A stretch of 11,390 bases of DNA from Opitutales bacterium. Lineage in GTDB: Bacteria > Verrucomicrobiota > Verrucomicrobiia > Opitutales > UBA2987. Shown piece by piece: positions 1-6,669 of this stretch; the stretch's first letter is position 1; the number at the start of each line of letters is the position of its first letter. The translations under genes and the position numbers were made by a program. The stretch lies in contig JAJFLT010000277.1 of NCBI GenBank assembly GCA_021772555.1, positions 1-11,390 on the forward strand, read 5' to 3'. The notes under the pieces are model-generated. The model was given only the letters and a program-made list of their open reading frames with translations. It was not told where the DNA came from and ran no database searches.

Positions 1-352
1 AAGGCGGGTTAATAGAAAATAATAAAATACGTTTCGGGGAGTGAAAATGCTGGCGTTTTTTTAGATTTTATGTTCTAATGTTCACTATTATGAAAAACCG
101 ATCTCATTACCACTGTTTTGTCAGGGCTGTTAACACTGCGACTCAAATCAGCTTAAAAGCGTCTTTTCGGCTAAAAAAGGCGCTCATCAACTCGACGAAT
201 ACCTATTCGCCTCGTCTCTTTACCCCATTTTTAGCTCGAAAATCCATCTTTTATCTTCGTTTCTCGAAGTGTTAACACGCCCTAAACCGATGATTTCATT
301 TAGAAAGCGCCTTTCGAGCGAGCGTCCTATCATTTAACAGATTACCTGTGCC
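1..352. other. Gene-free left margin, AT-rich; no supported gene
   Basis: I see no convincing gene here. The only open frame of note, a 65-codon plus-strand frame at 78-275, has no ribosome binding site, no recognisable motif and a composition rich in Lys, Phe, Ser and Arg, as expected of AT-rich non-coding DNA. The stretch contains the 9-mer TGTTAACAC twice (128-136 and 270-278; the second copy sits in the perfect palindrome GTGTTAACAC at 269-278) and a small dyad GAAAG-cgc-CTTTC at 303-315. It probably carries the upstream region of the Nudix gene, and the 3' or 5' flank of a gene outside the window cannot be excluded. No tRNA-like T-loop or cloverleaf was found. Confidence 0.5.
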
Positions 353-898
353 ATGAATAGTCTTGCCGGTAGTGAGTTCCGGCTTCTATACCGGAAAGCG
401 ATGAACCGTTCCCTTCCATTTAAAATCAGCGTTCTTGTCCACCTGCGGGACGAGGAGGGGCGTCTATTGCTTTTAAAACGCAAGAAGCATCCCAATCATG
501 GGCTCTGGAGTTGTATTGGGGGGAAACTGGAAATGGATGAGGGGGAAAGTCCGTTCGAATGCGCCATTCGGGAAACGCGGGAGGAAACCGGCCTGGAGGT
601 GGTGGAAAAAGACCTCCACCTATTTGCCATGATTAGCGAAAAAAATTATGAGGATAATTCCCATTGGCTCATGTTTCTTTTTGATTGCAGCAAAACCCTG
701 AACCGTTTGCCCTCGAATTTCGATGAGGGGGATTTCGCATTTCATCATCCGGAACAAATCGAAAACCTGCCTATTCCCGAAACCGATCGGGTCGCCCTTT
801 GGCCGGTCTATTTTCAGCACCGAAAAGGCTTCGTCGTCATGCGGGCCGAATGCGCAACGGGGAACAAGCCGGAGGTCGTTATCGAGGAGCTGCAATAA
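353..898 (+). CDS. Nudix hydrolase
   Basis: Soluble Nudix-fold pyrophosphohydrolase, expected to cleave a nucleoside diphosphate linked to another group, using Mg2+ bound by the Nudix helix. The Nudix box lies at residues 56-81: GGKLE, then GES, then RETREETGL, with the metal-binding residues R73, E74, E77 and E78 intact. Two extra residues (M61, D62) lie between the first glycines and GES, a common loop variant. The first strand is ISVLVHL at 25-31. The total of 181 aa fits a single-domain enzyme. Substrate cannot be read from sequence; the C-terminal part (IPETDRVALWPV at 141-152) carries no specificity motif I know. The start is uncertain: ATG 353 has no clear Shine-Dalgarno, and ATG 401 would give a 165-aa protein beginning MNRSLPFKIS, a more usual distance to strand 1, but with hairpin-forming DNA just upstream. 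The gene stands apart from the E2 gene by 115 bases. Confidence 0.9.
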   Translation: MNSLAGSEFRLLYRKAMNRSLPFKISVLVHLRDEEGRLLLLKRKKHPNHGLWSCIGGKLEMDEGESPFECAIRETREETGLEVVEKDLHLFAMISEKNYEDNSHWLMFLFDCSKTLNRLPSNFDEGDFAFHHPEQIENLPIPETDRVALWPVYFQHRKGFVVMRAECATGNKPEVVIEELQ

Positions 899-1013
899 GT
901 CGTGGGTGTAGTATCCAGGTGTCAGGATAGAGGAAACTGGATGCAGGATAGATTTGCAGATGAATCAATCAATAAATAGAACAAGGTGAGAGGGTTTCGA
1001 GATTAATAAAAAA
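899..1013. promoter_or_regulatory. Intergenic leader of the E2 gene with a degenerate 21-base repeat
   Basis: This gap holds two adjacent degenerate copies with a 21-base period (916-936 and 937-957) that share the identical core CAGGATAG, and an inverted pair ATCCAG (913-918) / CTGGAT (937-942) that could form a weak stem with an 18-base loop. A purine-rich Shine-Dalgarno-like run, AAGGTGAGAGGG, lies at 983-994. That is about 19 bases before ATG 1014, too far for normal use, but 7 bases before an in-frame ATT at 1002. No clear -35/-10 pair or terminator is visible. The function of the repeat is unknown; it may be sequence debris. Confidence 0.35.
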
Positions 1014-1886
1014 ATGAAAAAGAAAGCATCGCCATCAGCCAGAAAGCTGGCCGCGGAAAAAGGTGTAGACATCGAATCGCTGGTCGGCACGGGTCCCGGC
1101 GGGCGCATCATGAGGGGCGATGTCCTGGCTGCGGCAGGCGGCAACACGAAAGCCGTCGATGAAATTCCCCTACCGGAAGCCGCCGCGTTGTCGGAGGAGT
1201 CTTCCTATGCCGATATTCCCGTTTCTCCCACCCGGGGCATCATCGCGCGGCGCCTGCTCGAATCCAAAACGCAGATCCCTCATTATTACATGGAAATCGA
1301 GGTCGATGCCGGACCGTTGGGCCAACACCGCGATTCTCTCAATGCAAGATCGAATACCGGAAAGCTTTCCTGGAATGATTTTGTTTTGAAAGCCACGGCG
1401 GAAGCTCTGCAGCGCGTTCCGGCCATCAACGTATCCTGGCTGGGGAAAAAAATTCGCCGGCACGAAGCAGTTCACCTTGCCTTCGCAGTGGCCGTCGAAG
1501 ATGGTTTGATCACTCCGGTCATCCGTAACGCTCACCTTAAAGGGACTCGTCAAATAGGAATCGAGGTTCGCCAGTTAGCCGCAAAAGCGCGTGACCGAAA
1601 ATTGACCCCGGAGGAAATTACCGGGAGCACATTCACGGTGACTAACCTGGGCATGTTCGGGATAAGAAGTTTTTATGGAATCATCAATCCGCCCAACGCG
1701 GCTATTCTCTCGGTGGGAGCCATTCAGCAGAAACCGGTCATCAATACGGCGGGAGCCATTGTGGCCGGGTTGCAAATGACCCTGGGGTTGAGCGGCGACC
1801 ACCGTGTTGTGGATGGCTCAACCGGCGCGTCATTTCTCGCCACGCTCAAAGAGATTCTGGAATCGCCGGATCAAATTGACCTCTAA
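1014..1886 (+). CDS. Dihydrolipoamide acyltransferase (E2) lacking a lipoyl domain
   Basis: Homologue of the E2 core of 2-oxoacid dehydrogenase complexes, which transfers an acyl group from lipoamide to CoA. Two domains are present. A peripheral-subunit-binding domain at about residues 5-40 has ASPSARKLA and GTGPGGRIMRGDV, and would dock E1 or E3. A full catalytic domain at about 68-290 has IPHYYMEIEVDAG (88-100), FTVTNLGMFGI (207-217) and the active-site motif DHRVVDG with H263 and D267. The wording resembles pyruvate dehydrogenase E2 more than 2-oxoglutarate E2. The N-terminal lipoyl domain (about 80 aa with a DKA-type lysine) is absent, and an in-frame stop at 987-989 excludes an upstream extension. 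Usual E2 proteins are 400 aa or longer. No E1 or E3 gene is adjacent. It may act with a lipoyl carrier encoded elsewhere, or be a degraded paralogue, although the catalytic residues are intact. The start lies in an A-rich run; a near-cognate ATT at 1002 fits the Shine-Dalgarno better. Confidence 0.9.
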   Translation: MKKKASPSARKLAAEKGVDIESLVGTGPGGRIMRGDVLAAAGGNTKAVDEIPLPEAAALSEESSYADIPVSPTRGIIARRLLESKTQIPHYYMEIEVDAGPLGQHRDSLNARSNTGKLSWNDFVLKATAEALQRVPAINVSWLGKKIRRHEAVHLAFAVAVEDGLITPVIRNAHLKGTRQIGIEVRQLAAKARDRKLTPEEITGSTFTVTNLGMFGIRSFYGIINPPNAAILSVGAIQQKPVINTAGAIVAGLQMTLGLSGDHRVVDGSTGASFLATLKEILESPDQIDL

Positions 1887-1898
1887 CCAAACGTATTT

Positions 1899-2324
1899 AT
1901 GGCATCAGAAAAAAGAAAAACCACCACGGAGTCCGATCTAAAGGGACTGTCACTTTTGGGTTCGGAAATCAACGAGCCCTCAAAAAATTTGGAAACTTTC
2001 CCCAACAAACACCCGGGGCGGGACTACGTTGTCACCCTCGAAACCGATGAATTTACCTGTATCTGCCCCAAAACCGGACAGCCCGATTTCGCCACCATCA
2101 CCATCAACTACATTCCCGACAGGAAGATCGTGGAAAGCAAATCCCTGAAACTCTATATTTGGAGCTACCGCAACGAGGGAACTTTTCAGGAACATGTGGC
2201 CAACGTTATCTTGGATGACCTGGTGGAGGCGCTCGACCCCCGTTGGTGTGAAGTGGTGGCGGACTTTTCCGTCCGGGGTGGAATCGGCATAACGGTCAAA
2301 GCCGAGCATCGCCAGAAGAACTAA
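1899..2324 (+). CDS. queF: NADPH-dependent 7-cyano-7-deazaguanine (preQ0) reductase QueF
   Basis: Cytosolic enzyme of queuosine biosynthesis that reduces the nitrile of preQ0 to the aminomethyl group of preQ1 with two NADPH. At 141 aa it is the short, unimodular type (as in Bacillus subtilis), not the long bimodular E. coli type. Visible motifs: FTCICPKTGQPDFATI at 52-67, holding the thioimide-forming C56 and the proton-donating D63 (equivalent to C55 and D62 of B. subtilis), and the QueF signature ESKSLKLYIWSYRNEGTFQEH at 88-108, which binds NADPH. All key residues are intact. The gene begins 12 bases after the E2 stop, so the two are probably co-transcribed although unrelated in function; there is no clear Shine-Dalgarno. 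No other queuosine gene (queC, queD, queE) is in the window. Its stop codon overlaps that of the convergent mutase gene. Confidence 0.97.
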   Translation: MASEKRKTTTESDLKGLSLLGSEINEPSKNLETFPNKHPGRDYVVTLETDEFTCICPKTGQPDFATITINYIPDRKIVESKSLKLYIWSYRNEGTFQEHVANVILDDLVEALDPRWCEVVADFSVRGGIGITVKAEHRQKN

Positions 2325-4294
2325 ACACGGGACCTTTCATCAGCGTCTGCTTCGATGGCCTTTTCGAGGGCCACTAAATTATCGACCGCTTTTCTCTTCG
2401 CATCAGCCAGTGCAATAGAGTCGGTAACATCCTCACGCGCGAATAAATAAAATTTGATCTTCGGTTCGGTCCCGCTACCCCGCACGGCGTATGAATAACC
2501 ATTTTCGAGTTCCAGAAAATAAAAATCCTGTTTCGGGATTTTCTTGCCGTCTGCATCGAATACATCATCCACTCCGAAATCGGTAAATTTATCCACCCCG
2601 ATGCCTCCGACTTCACTCGGCGGATTTTTTCTGTAGGATTTTAGAATTCGACCTATGGCCGCCGCCCCGGCGGCTCCTTCATGGACGATGTTGAGCAACC
2701 GTTCCTCATGGCAGCCATATTTCACATGCATCTCATCGAGAAATTCTCCGACGGTTTTACCCTCATCCTTGAGGGCTGCAACCAGCTCGCAGAACATGAT
2801 GACGGCCGCATTGGCATCCTTATCCCGCAAGCGATCGCTGGCCAGGTATCCATAACTCTCCTCTCCGCCGAACACAAAGTAGGTTCCGTATTTTAAATGA
2901 AGGTCGATTAAATCCTTGTGCCCGGCATTATCGTAATCGATTTCCCGGCCCTCCTCCCGCAACAAACCTTCTTTAAGTTCGTCTTCATATTCGGCCAATT
3001 TATCTCCGATAAATTTGAAGCCGGTCAATGTGTCGATCAACTTCAAGCCATGAGCCTTGGCGATAGCCGCCTGCAGCGAAGTCGTCACAAAAGTCTTAAT
3101 AATGACGGCGCGTGGGGATCCTTCGCGTGGTATCCAGCCCATTTCCTTTAATTTGCCGACCCGGTACTCAGCCAGGACCGATCCGATCATGTTGCCCGTC
3201 AATAATTCCAATTTCCCTTCCCGATTCGGTGCAGCCACCCCCATACGGTCGGCGTCCGGATCCGTGGCCAGAACCAGATCGGCCCCCACCTTAATCGCTT
3301 TTTTCATGGCCAGGGAAAGAGCTTCGGCATTTTCCGGATTGGGCGATTTAACGGTTGGAAAACGTGGGTCCATGACATTCTGGTCTTTCACCGCGACAAC
3401 ATCGACTCCGAATTTATTCATGATGGGAACGGACATTATTCCACCGGTGCCATGGATAGGTGAAAACACAACCTTGGGCCGAACCCGCCTCAACAAAACC
3501 GGATCGAGTACATTTTCTTCCAGAACTGCGGCATAGGCGGCATCAACCACGGGCCCGAGGGCGATTATGCCTTCAAGATTTTTTTGCAAAAATGGACCCA
3601 CTTCAATCAGGTCCACTTTGTTCACCTCGTCGATGATTCCCTCGGCGTGGGGAGAAACGATTTGTGAACCATCCCTGAAATAAACCTTATAGCCGTTGTC
3701 GTGCGGCGGATTGTGGCTGGCTGTTATTACGATTCCTGCGGTGGCCCCGAGGTGGCGAACGGAAAAGCTCAATTGTGGGGTCGAACGCGGCCCGTCGAAA
3801 AGGGAAGCCACCCCACCCAATTGCCGCCAGGTGGAAATCGTCAACTCGCAAAAATGACGGGAGAAATGCCGCACATCGTGAGCCACCACCAATGCGGGCG
3901 CCACGGCGCTGCCCGATTCTCCGGCCAGGAAATTTTGGCAGTAGCGGAACAAACCGATGGTGGCGCGAACGACATTGAAATCGTTCATGCATGCGCTGCC
4001 GACCGCGGCATGGGCGGGAGTTTCCAGTGGTGAAATCTTTTTCCCTCTTTCCGCTTCAGTGGACTGAGCGGCGATGGTCCGCCCGCGCAAACCGCCGGTG
4101 CCGAAGGCCAGGTTTTTATAAAATCTGTTATTCAATTCCTCCCATGCCTCACCCGCGACCAACTCCCGCAGGCTTTCCTGTGCCCAAAGCGGGAGTATCC
4201 CGCCTCGGCACCAAGCCTTTAAGTTGGCACATGTTTCCGGTAGGAGGCGGCTTTCCTCCTCCGCTTTAGTAATCTTTTCTAAAAGCTGTTTCAT
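2321..4294 (-). CDS. Phospho-sugar mutase (phosphoglucomutase/phosphopentomutase, PGM2-like)
   Basis: Alpha-D-phosphohexomutase superfamily enzyme, expected to interconvert hexose 6-phosphate and 1-phosphate through a phosphoserine. All four signature loops are present: catalytic TASHNP (191-196, S193), metal-binding DPDADR (345-350), sugar-binding GGEES (476-480) and phosphate-binding RGSGTEPK (605-612). NLAFGTGGLRG (61-71) and the overall layout resemble the PGM2/PGM2L1 branch, so a pentose phosphate or bisphosphate substrate is also possible. Length is 657 aa, somewhat above the usual 550-600, with extra sequence near 440-470 and in the C-terminal part. The start is ATG 4294: it forms an ATGA overlap with the stop of the upstream pyrophosphorylase gene and has GGAAGGAA ten bases upstream. 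A longer reading from 4345 would add 17 residues and lie inside the neighbour. The pairing suggests glucose 1-phosphate supply for UDP-sugar synthesis. Confidence 0.93.
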   Translation of the reverse strand: MKQLLEKITKAEEESRLLPETCANLKAWCRGGILPLWAQESLRELVAGEAWEELNNRFYKNLAFGTGGLRGRTIAAQSTEAERGKKISPLETPAHAAVGSACMNDFNVVRATIGLFRYCQNFLAGESGSAVAPALVVAHDVRHFSRHFCELTISTWRQLGGVASLFDGPRSTPQLSFSVRHLGATAGIVITASHNPPHDNGYKVYFRDGSQIVSPHAEGIIDEVNKVDLIEVGPFLQKNLEGIIALGPVVDAAYAAVLEENVLDPVLLRRVRPKVVFSPIHGTGGIMSVPIMNKFGVDVVAVKDQNVMDPRFPTVKSPNPENAEALSLAMKKAIKVGADLVLATDPDADRMGVAAPNREGKLELLTGNMIGSVLAEYRVGKLKEMGWIPREGSPRAVIIKTFVTTSLQAAIAKAHGLKLIDTLTGFKFIGDKLAEYEDELKEGLLREEGREIDYDNAGHKDLIDLHLKYGTYFVFGGEESYGYLASDRLRDKDANAAVIMFCELVAALKDEGKTVGEFLDEMHVKYGCHEERLLNIVHEGAAGAAAIGRILKSYRKNPPSEVGGIGVDKFTDFGVDDVFDADGKKIPKQDFYFLELENGYSYAVRGSGTEPKIKFYLFAREDVTDSIALADAKRKAVDNLVALEKAIEADADERSRV

Positions 4295-5745
4295 TCCAGA
4301 TATGTTCCTTCCGCAATGGCTGGTCGGGTTTCCAAATTCTTCCATCTTTCCAAAAATGCTTGTTTGCTGTCGGCAAATATAGGACTGACCTCGAAAGAAA
4401 AACCGGGCAATCCCGTTTCATCGGTGGCGATATCTTCTCCCGCCGCTTTCAACCAACGCGTCCACTGGCGCAACTGGTCCTGGCGGGAGGACTCCGCCGA
4501 ATCGATGCCGACAGCATTTTTAATCGGGCTGAATTCATCCTCCCGCAAAGTTTCCACCACGATGGGATTTTTGGCAAACCCCAGCGCATCGAAGGCGAAC
4601 ATCTCAAACTTCACCCCGTTGGGCGAATCAGGCTCGACCACGCGGCCTTCGGAATCGATGGCGGTCACTCTTTTGTCTGCGCGGTGAAAAGGGAGCCGAA
4701 ACCGGGGGTCATCCCCACCCACCTGCCGGGCAAAATCACGGGATATCAAGTGAATCGCGATGCTTCCGGCCCGGTAGCGCAACTCCCCCGAACTCTCGTC
4801 TTTTTCCAAGGTTAACTTTTCCGGCAGGTCGCTGTATTCGATGACCTCCAATTGGTCCTCACGGAGGCAAAATACACCCACTTTTTCTGTCGGATTGGCC
4901 TTGCAAACCATCTTGCTCGACATCTCGGACTCGCCCATGAGGTGAAAACCGATAAACGCCGGATCAATGGGCTGCAACAAAGGATTATCGACCTGGAAAT
5001 AGCTGATGATATCGATCCCCGACTCCTTCAGCAGATCGAGCGACCCGCTCCGGGCCAAAGCCCGCAATGAACCGCCGTGGCCATCCGGGCTCAAGGCGAG
5101 GCCATCGGGTTTTTGCAGAAGGATTTTACCCGCAAAGTCCACCGCCGGCATGCGCCCTTGTTGGAAAAAACGTACCCCTTGACTCTCCAATCCAAAGAAT
5201 TGGTTCTCCGTGAAAAACCGCACGGTGGACTCATGGTTGTCACCACTGGTCATGATAAGCCAGGGAATGGCGACATGATAACGATTTGAGGCTGTCAGTA
5301 TTTTTTCGGCAAAAACCTGAAATAAAGACTTGGAGCGCACCGGGGTGGCCGGAAACGATCCCTTGGGCCCGTCGAAGCCAAGCCGGGTCCCCTGCCCGCC
5401 CGCCACCGTAAAGGCAGCCACGCGTCCGTTTCTCAAGGCTTCGCCGCCCATCTTTTCAGCTTTCCTCCAGGCATTCAGATCACCCCCGTGAACGGGCGCC
5501 GCGATAAAGGGCGCCGGTTGCCAATTTTCCACATTCGGCTCAACCATGCTGTCGGTCAAAACCAACTCCCGCACCAATCGGTCGATCTCGGCTAGATTAA
5601 TTTCTGAAGCCTGCTTCAGCAACCGGTCCCGCGCATCTTCGTCAAGCCGGTCGAAAAACCTGAATACCTGCCCCTGCCCGGCCCGCTCAAAAGCTTCGCG
5701 TAATGCCAATGAATCGCCCATTGGCAAATTCAAGTCTTCATTCAT
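4291..5745 (-). CDS. UDPGP-family UTP:sugar-1-phosphate uridylyltransferase (UAP1/AGX-like)
   Basis: Nucleotidyltransferase of the eukaryotic-type UDPGP family, which makes a UDP-sugar and pyrophosphate from UTP and a sugar 1-phosphate. The nucleotide-binding loop is AGGQGTRLGFDGPKG (115-129). Further stretches resemble human UAP1 (UDP-N-acetylglucosamine pyrophosphorylase): IPWLIMTSG (160-168), FFQQGRMPA (193-201), the uridine/sugar loop PDGHGG (220-225), VDN (252-254, metal-binding Asp) and NPTEKVGV (284-291) followed by IEYSDL (302-307). Length is 484 aa, as expected. It differs from the bacterial GalU and GlmU folds. Specificity between glucose 1-phosphate and GlcNAc 1-phosphate cannot be settled by eye: the motifs favour UAP1, the adjacent phosphoglucomutase favours UDP-glucose. 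Start: ATG 5745 was chosen; a TTG 12 bases upstream with AAAGGA at good spacing is an alternative, and an open frame to 5817 runs into the divergent spacer. First gene of a two-gene operon. Confidence 0.9.
   Translation of the reverse strand: MNEDLNLPMGDSLALREAFERAGQGQVFRFFDRLDEDARDRLLKQASEINLAEIDRLVRELVLTDSMVEPNVENWQPAPFIAAPVHGGDLNAWRKAEKMGGEALRNGRVAAFTVAGGQGTRLGFDGPKGSFPATPVRSKSLFQVFAEKILTASNRYHVAIPWLIMTSGDNHESTVRFFTENQFFGLESQGVRFFQQGRMPAVDFAGKILLQKPDGLALSPDGHGGSLRALARSGSLDLLKESGIDIISYFQVDNPLLQPIDPAFIGFHLMGESEMSSKMVCKANPTEKVGVFCLREDQLEVIEYSDLPEKLTLEKDESSGELRYRAGSIAIHLISRDFARQVGGDDPRFRLPFHRADKRVTAIDSEGRVVEPDSPNGVKFEMFAFDALGFAKNPIVVETLREDEFSPIKNAVGIDSAESSRQDQLRQWTRWLKAAGEDIATDETGLPGFSFEVSPIFADSKQAFLERWKNLETRPAIAEGTYLE
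4305..4312 (-). promoter_or_regulatory. Ribosome binding site for the mutase gene
   Basis: On the minus strand this reads GGAAGGAA, ten bases before ATG 4294 and within the last codons of the upstream pyrophosphorylase gene. Together with the ATGA stop/start overlap it supports 4294 rather than 4345 as the start. Confidence 0.55.
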
Positions 5746-5868
5746 CAATGGAAACAACCATAAAATCCTTTGCCGCAGATAAAATTTATGCGCCCAGGTT
5801 GTGCAAAAACGCAACAAAACCTAATCGGGTCTCGAATTTACTCCATCAAGTAATGTAGGATAATTCTC
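5746..5868. promoter_or_regulatory. Divergent intergenic region, probable back-to-back promoters
   Basis: The pyrophosphorylase operon leaves to the left and the DUF1538-PII operon to the right, so both promoters should lie here. An imperfect inverted repeat GTTGTG (5798-5803) / CGCAAC (5810-5815), with one mismatch and an A-rich centre, is a candidate operator. A minus-strand -35-like TTGCGT with a CATAAA -10-like box 18 bases on is weak. On the plus strand TAGGA at 5856-5860, eight bases before ATG 5869, is a plausible ribosome binding site. No consensus sigma-70 promoter is clear on either strand. Confidence 0.4.
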
Positions 5869-6663
5869 ATGCATTCAGCTTGGCAAAAAATTGTCCACAC
5901 CTGGCCGCTGAATCGGTTTCCCGTCCGATTGTTCAGTATTATTTGGGTTAGGCTGAAAGGCGCGGGGCGCGATATTGCCCCCATCCTGGTGGTTATCGCG
6001 TTTTTCCAATTGGTCGTTCTGCGACAACCGTTTCCCCATCTCGGAGAAATATTGTGGGGTATTCTACTGGTCTATTTGGGGCTCATTTTCTTTCTCGAAG
6101 GTTTGGAAATGGGGCTCTTCCCCATCGGGGAGCGTCTGGCCACAGGATTCGCCCGCAAAGGGAGTTTTACCTGGCTGATGGTCTTCAGTTTTGCTCTGGG
6201 TTTTTCCACCACCATCGCCGAGCCGGCTCTAATCGCCATCAGCGCCGAAGCGGCCGAAGTGGCCACCGAGGCCGGGTTCATCGAGCAGGGTGACGAAAGC
6301 CAATCGCGCTATGCCCTGGGGATGCGGTTGACGGTGGCGTTTTCGGTGGGCCTGGCGGTTGTTTTGGGTGTTCTCCGCATCCTATTCGATTGGCCTCTAC
6401 ATTGGCTGATGGCGGGTGGATATATCGCGGTTATCATCATTACCTTTCTGGCTCCTCCAGAGATCATCGGCATTGCCTACGATTCGGGTGGTGTGACGAC
6501 TTCCACCATAACCGTGCCCATGTTGGCTGCTCTGGGCATCGGTCTGGCCTCAACCATACGCCACCGCAACCCGCTCCTGCACGGGTTTGGCCTCATAGCG
6601 TTCGCTTCCCTGCTGCCCATAATTTTTGTCCTCCTTTACGGGATCGTATTGTTCCGCAGCTAG
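5869..6663 (+). CDS. DUF1538 integral membrane protein, first paralogue
   Basis: Polytopic inner-membrane protein of the DUF1538 family; no substrate or mechanism is known to me. About seven hydrophobic segments can be read: near residues 36-52, 60-80, 99-125, 153-173, 178-197, 212-229 and 241-262. Two family motifs stand out: TTIAEPAL (114-121) and YDSGGVTTS (204-212), followed by GFGLIAFASL (239-248). E118 and D205 are acidic residues in or next to membrane segments and recur in the next gene, so they may bind a cation or substrate. A polar loop (about 126-150, EAAEVATEAGFIEQGDESQS) is longer than in its partner. Length is 264 aa, one DUF1538 unit; two-unit fused forms of roughly 500 aa are also known. 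ATG 5869 has TAGGA eight bases upstream. First gene of a three-gene operon ending in a PII-like regulator, which suggests a regulated transporter or channel (inference). Confidence 0.88.
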   Translation: MHSAWQKIVHTWPLNRFPVRLFSIIWVRLKGAGRDIAPILVVIAFFQLVVLRQPFPHLGEILWGILLVYLGLIFFLEGLEMGLFPIGERLATGFARKGSFTWLMVFSFALGFSTTIAEPALIAISAEAAEVATEAGFIEQGDESQSRYALGMRLTVAFSVGLAVVLGVLRILFDWPLHWLMAGGYIAVIIITFLAPPEIIGIAYDSGGVTTSTITVPMLAALGIGLASTIRHRNPLLHGFGLIAFASLLPIIFVLLYGIVLFRS

Positions 6664-6669
6664 ATAACC

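Noticed and set aside
78..275. 65-codon plus-strand open frame as a small gene
   Set aside because: No ribosome binding site, no motif, low-complexity basic/aromatic composition and AT-rich surroundings; fits a chance frame.
5837..5864. TTTACT - 16 bases - GATAAT as promoter of the DUF1538 operon
   Set aside because: The -10 match is good, but transcription would start at about 5871, inside the ATG at 5869, so the mRNA would lack the start codon.
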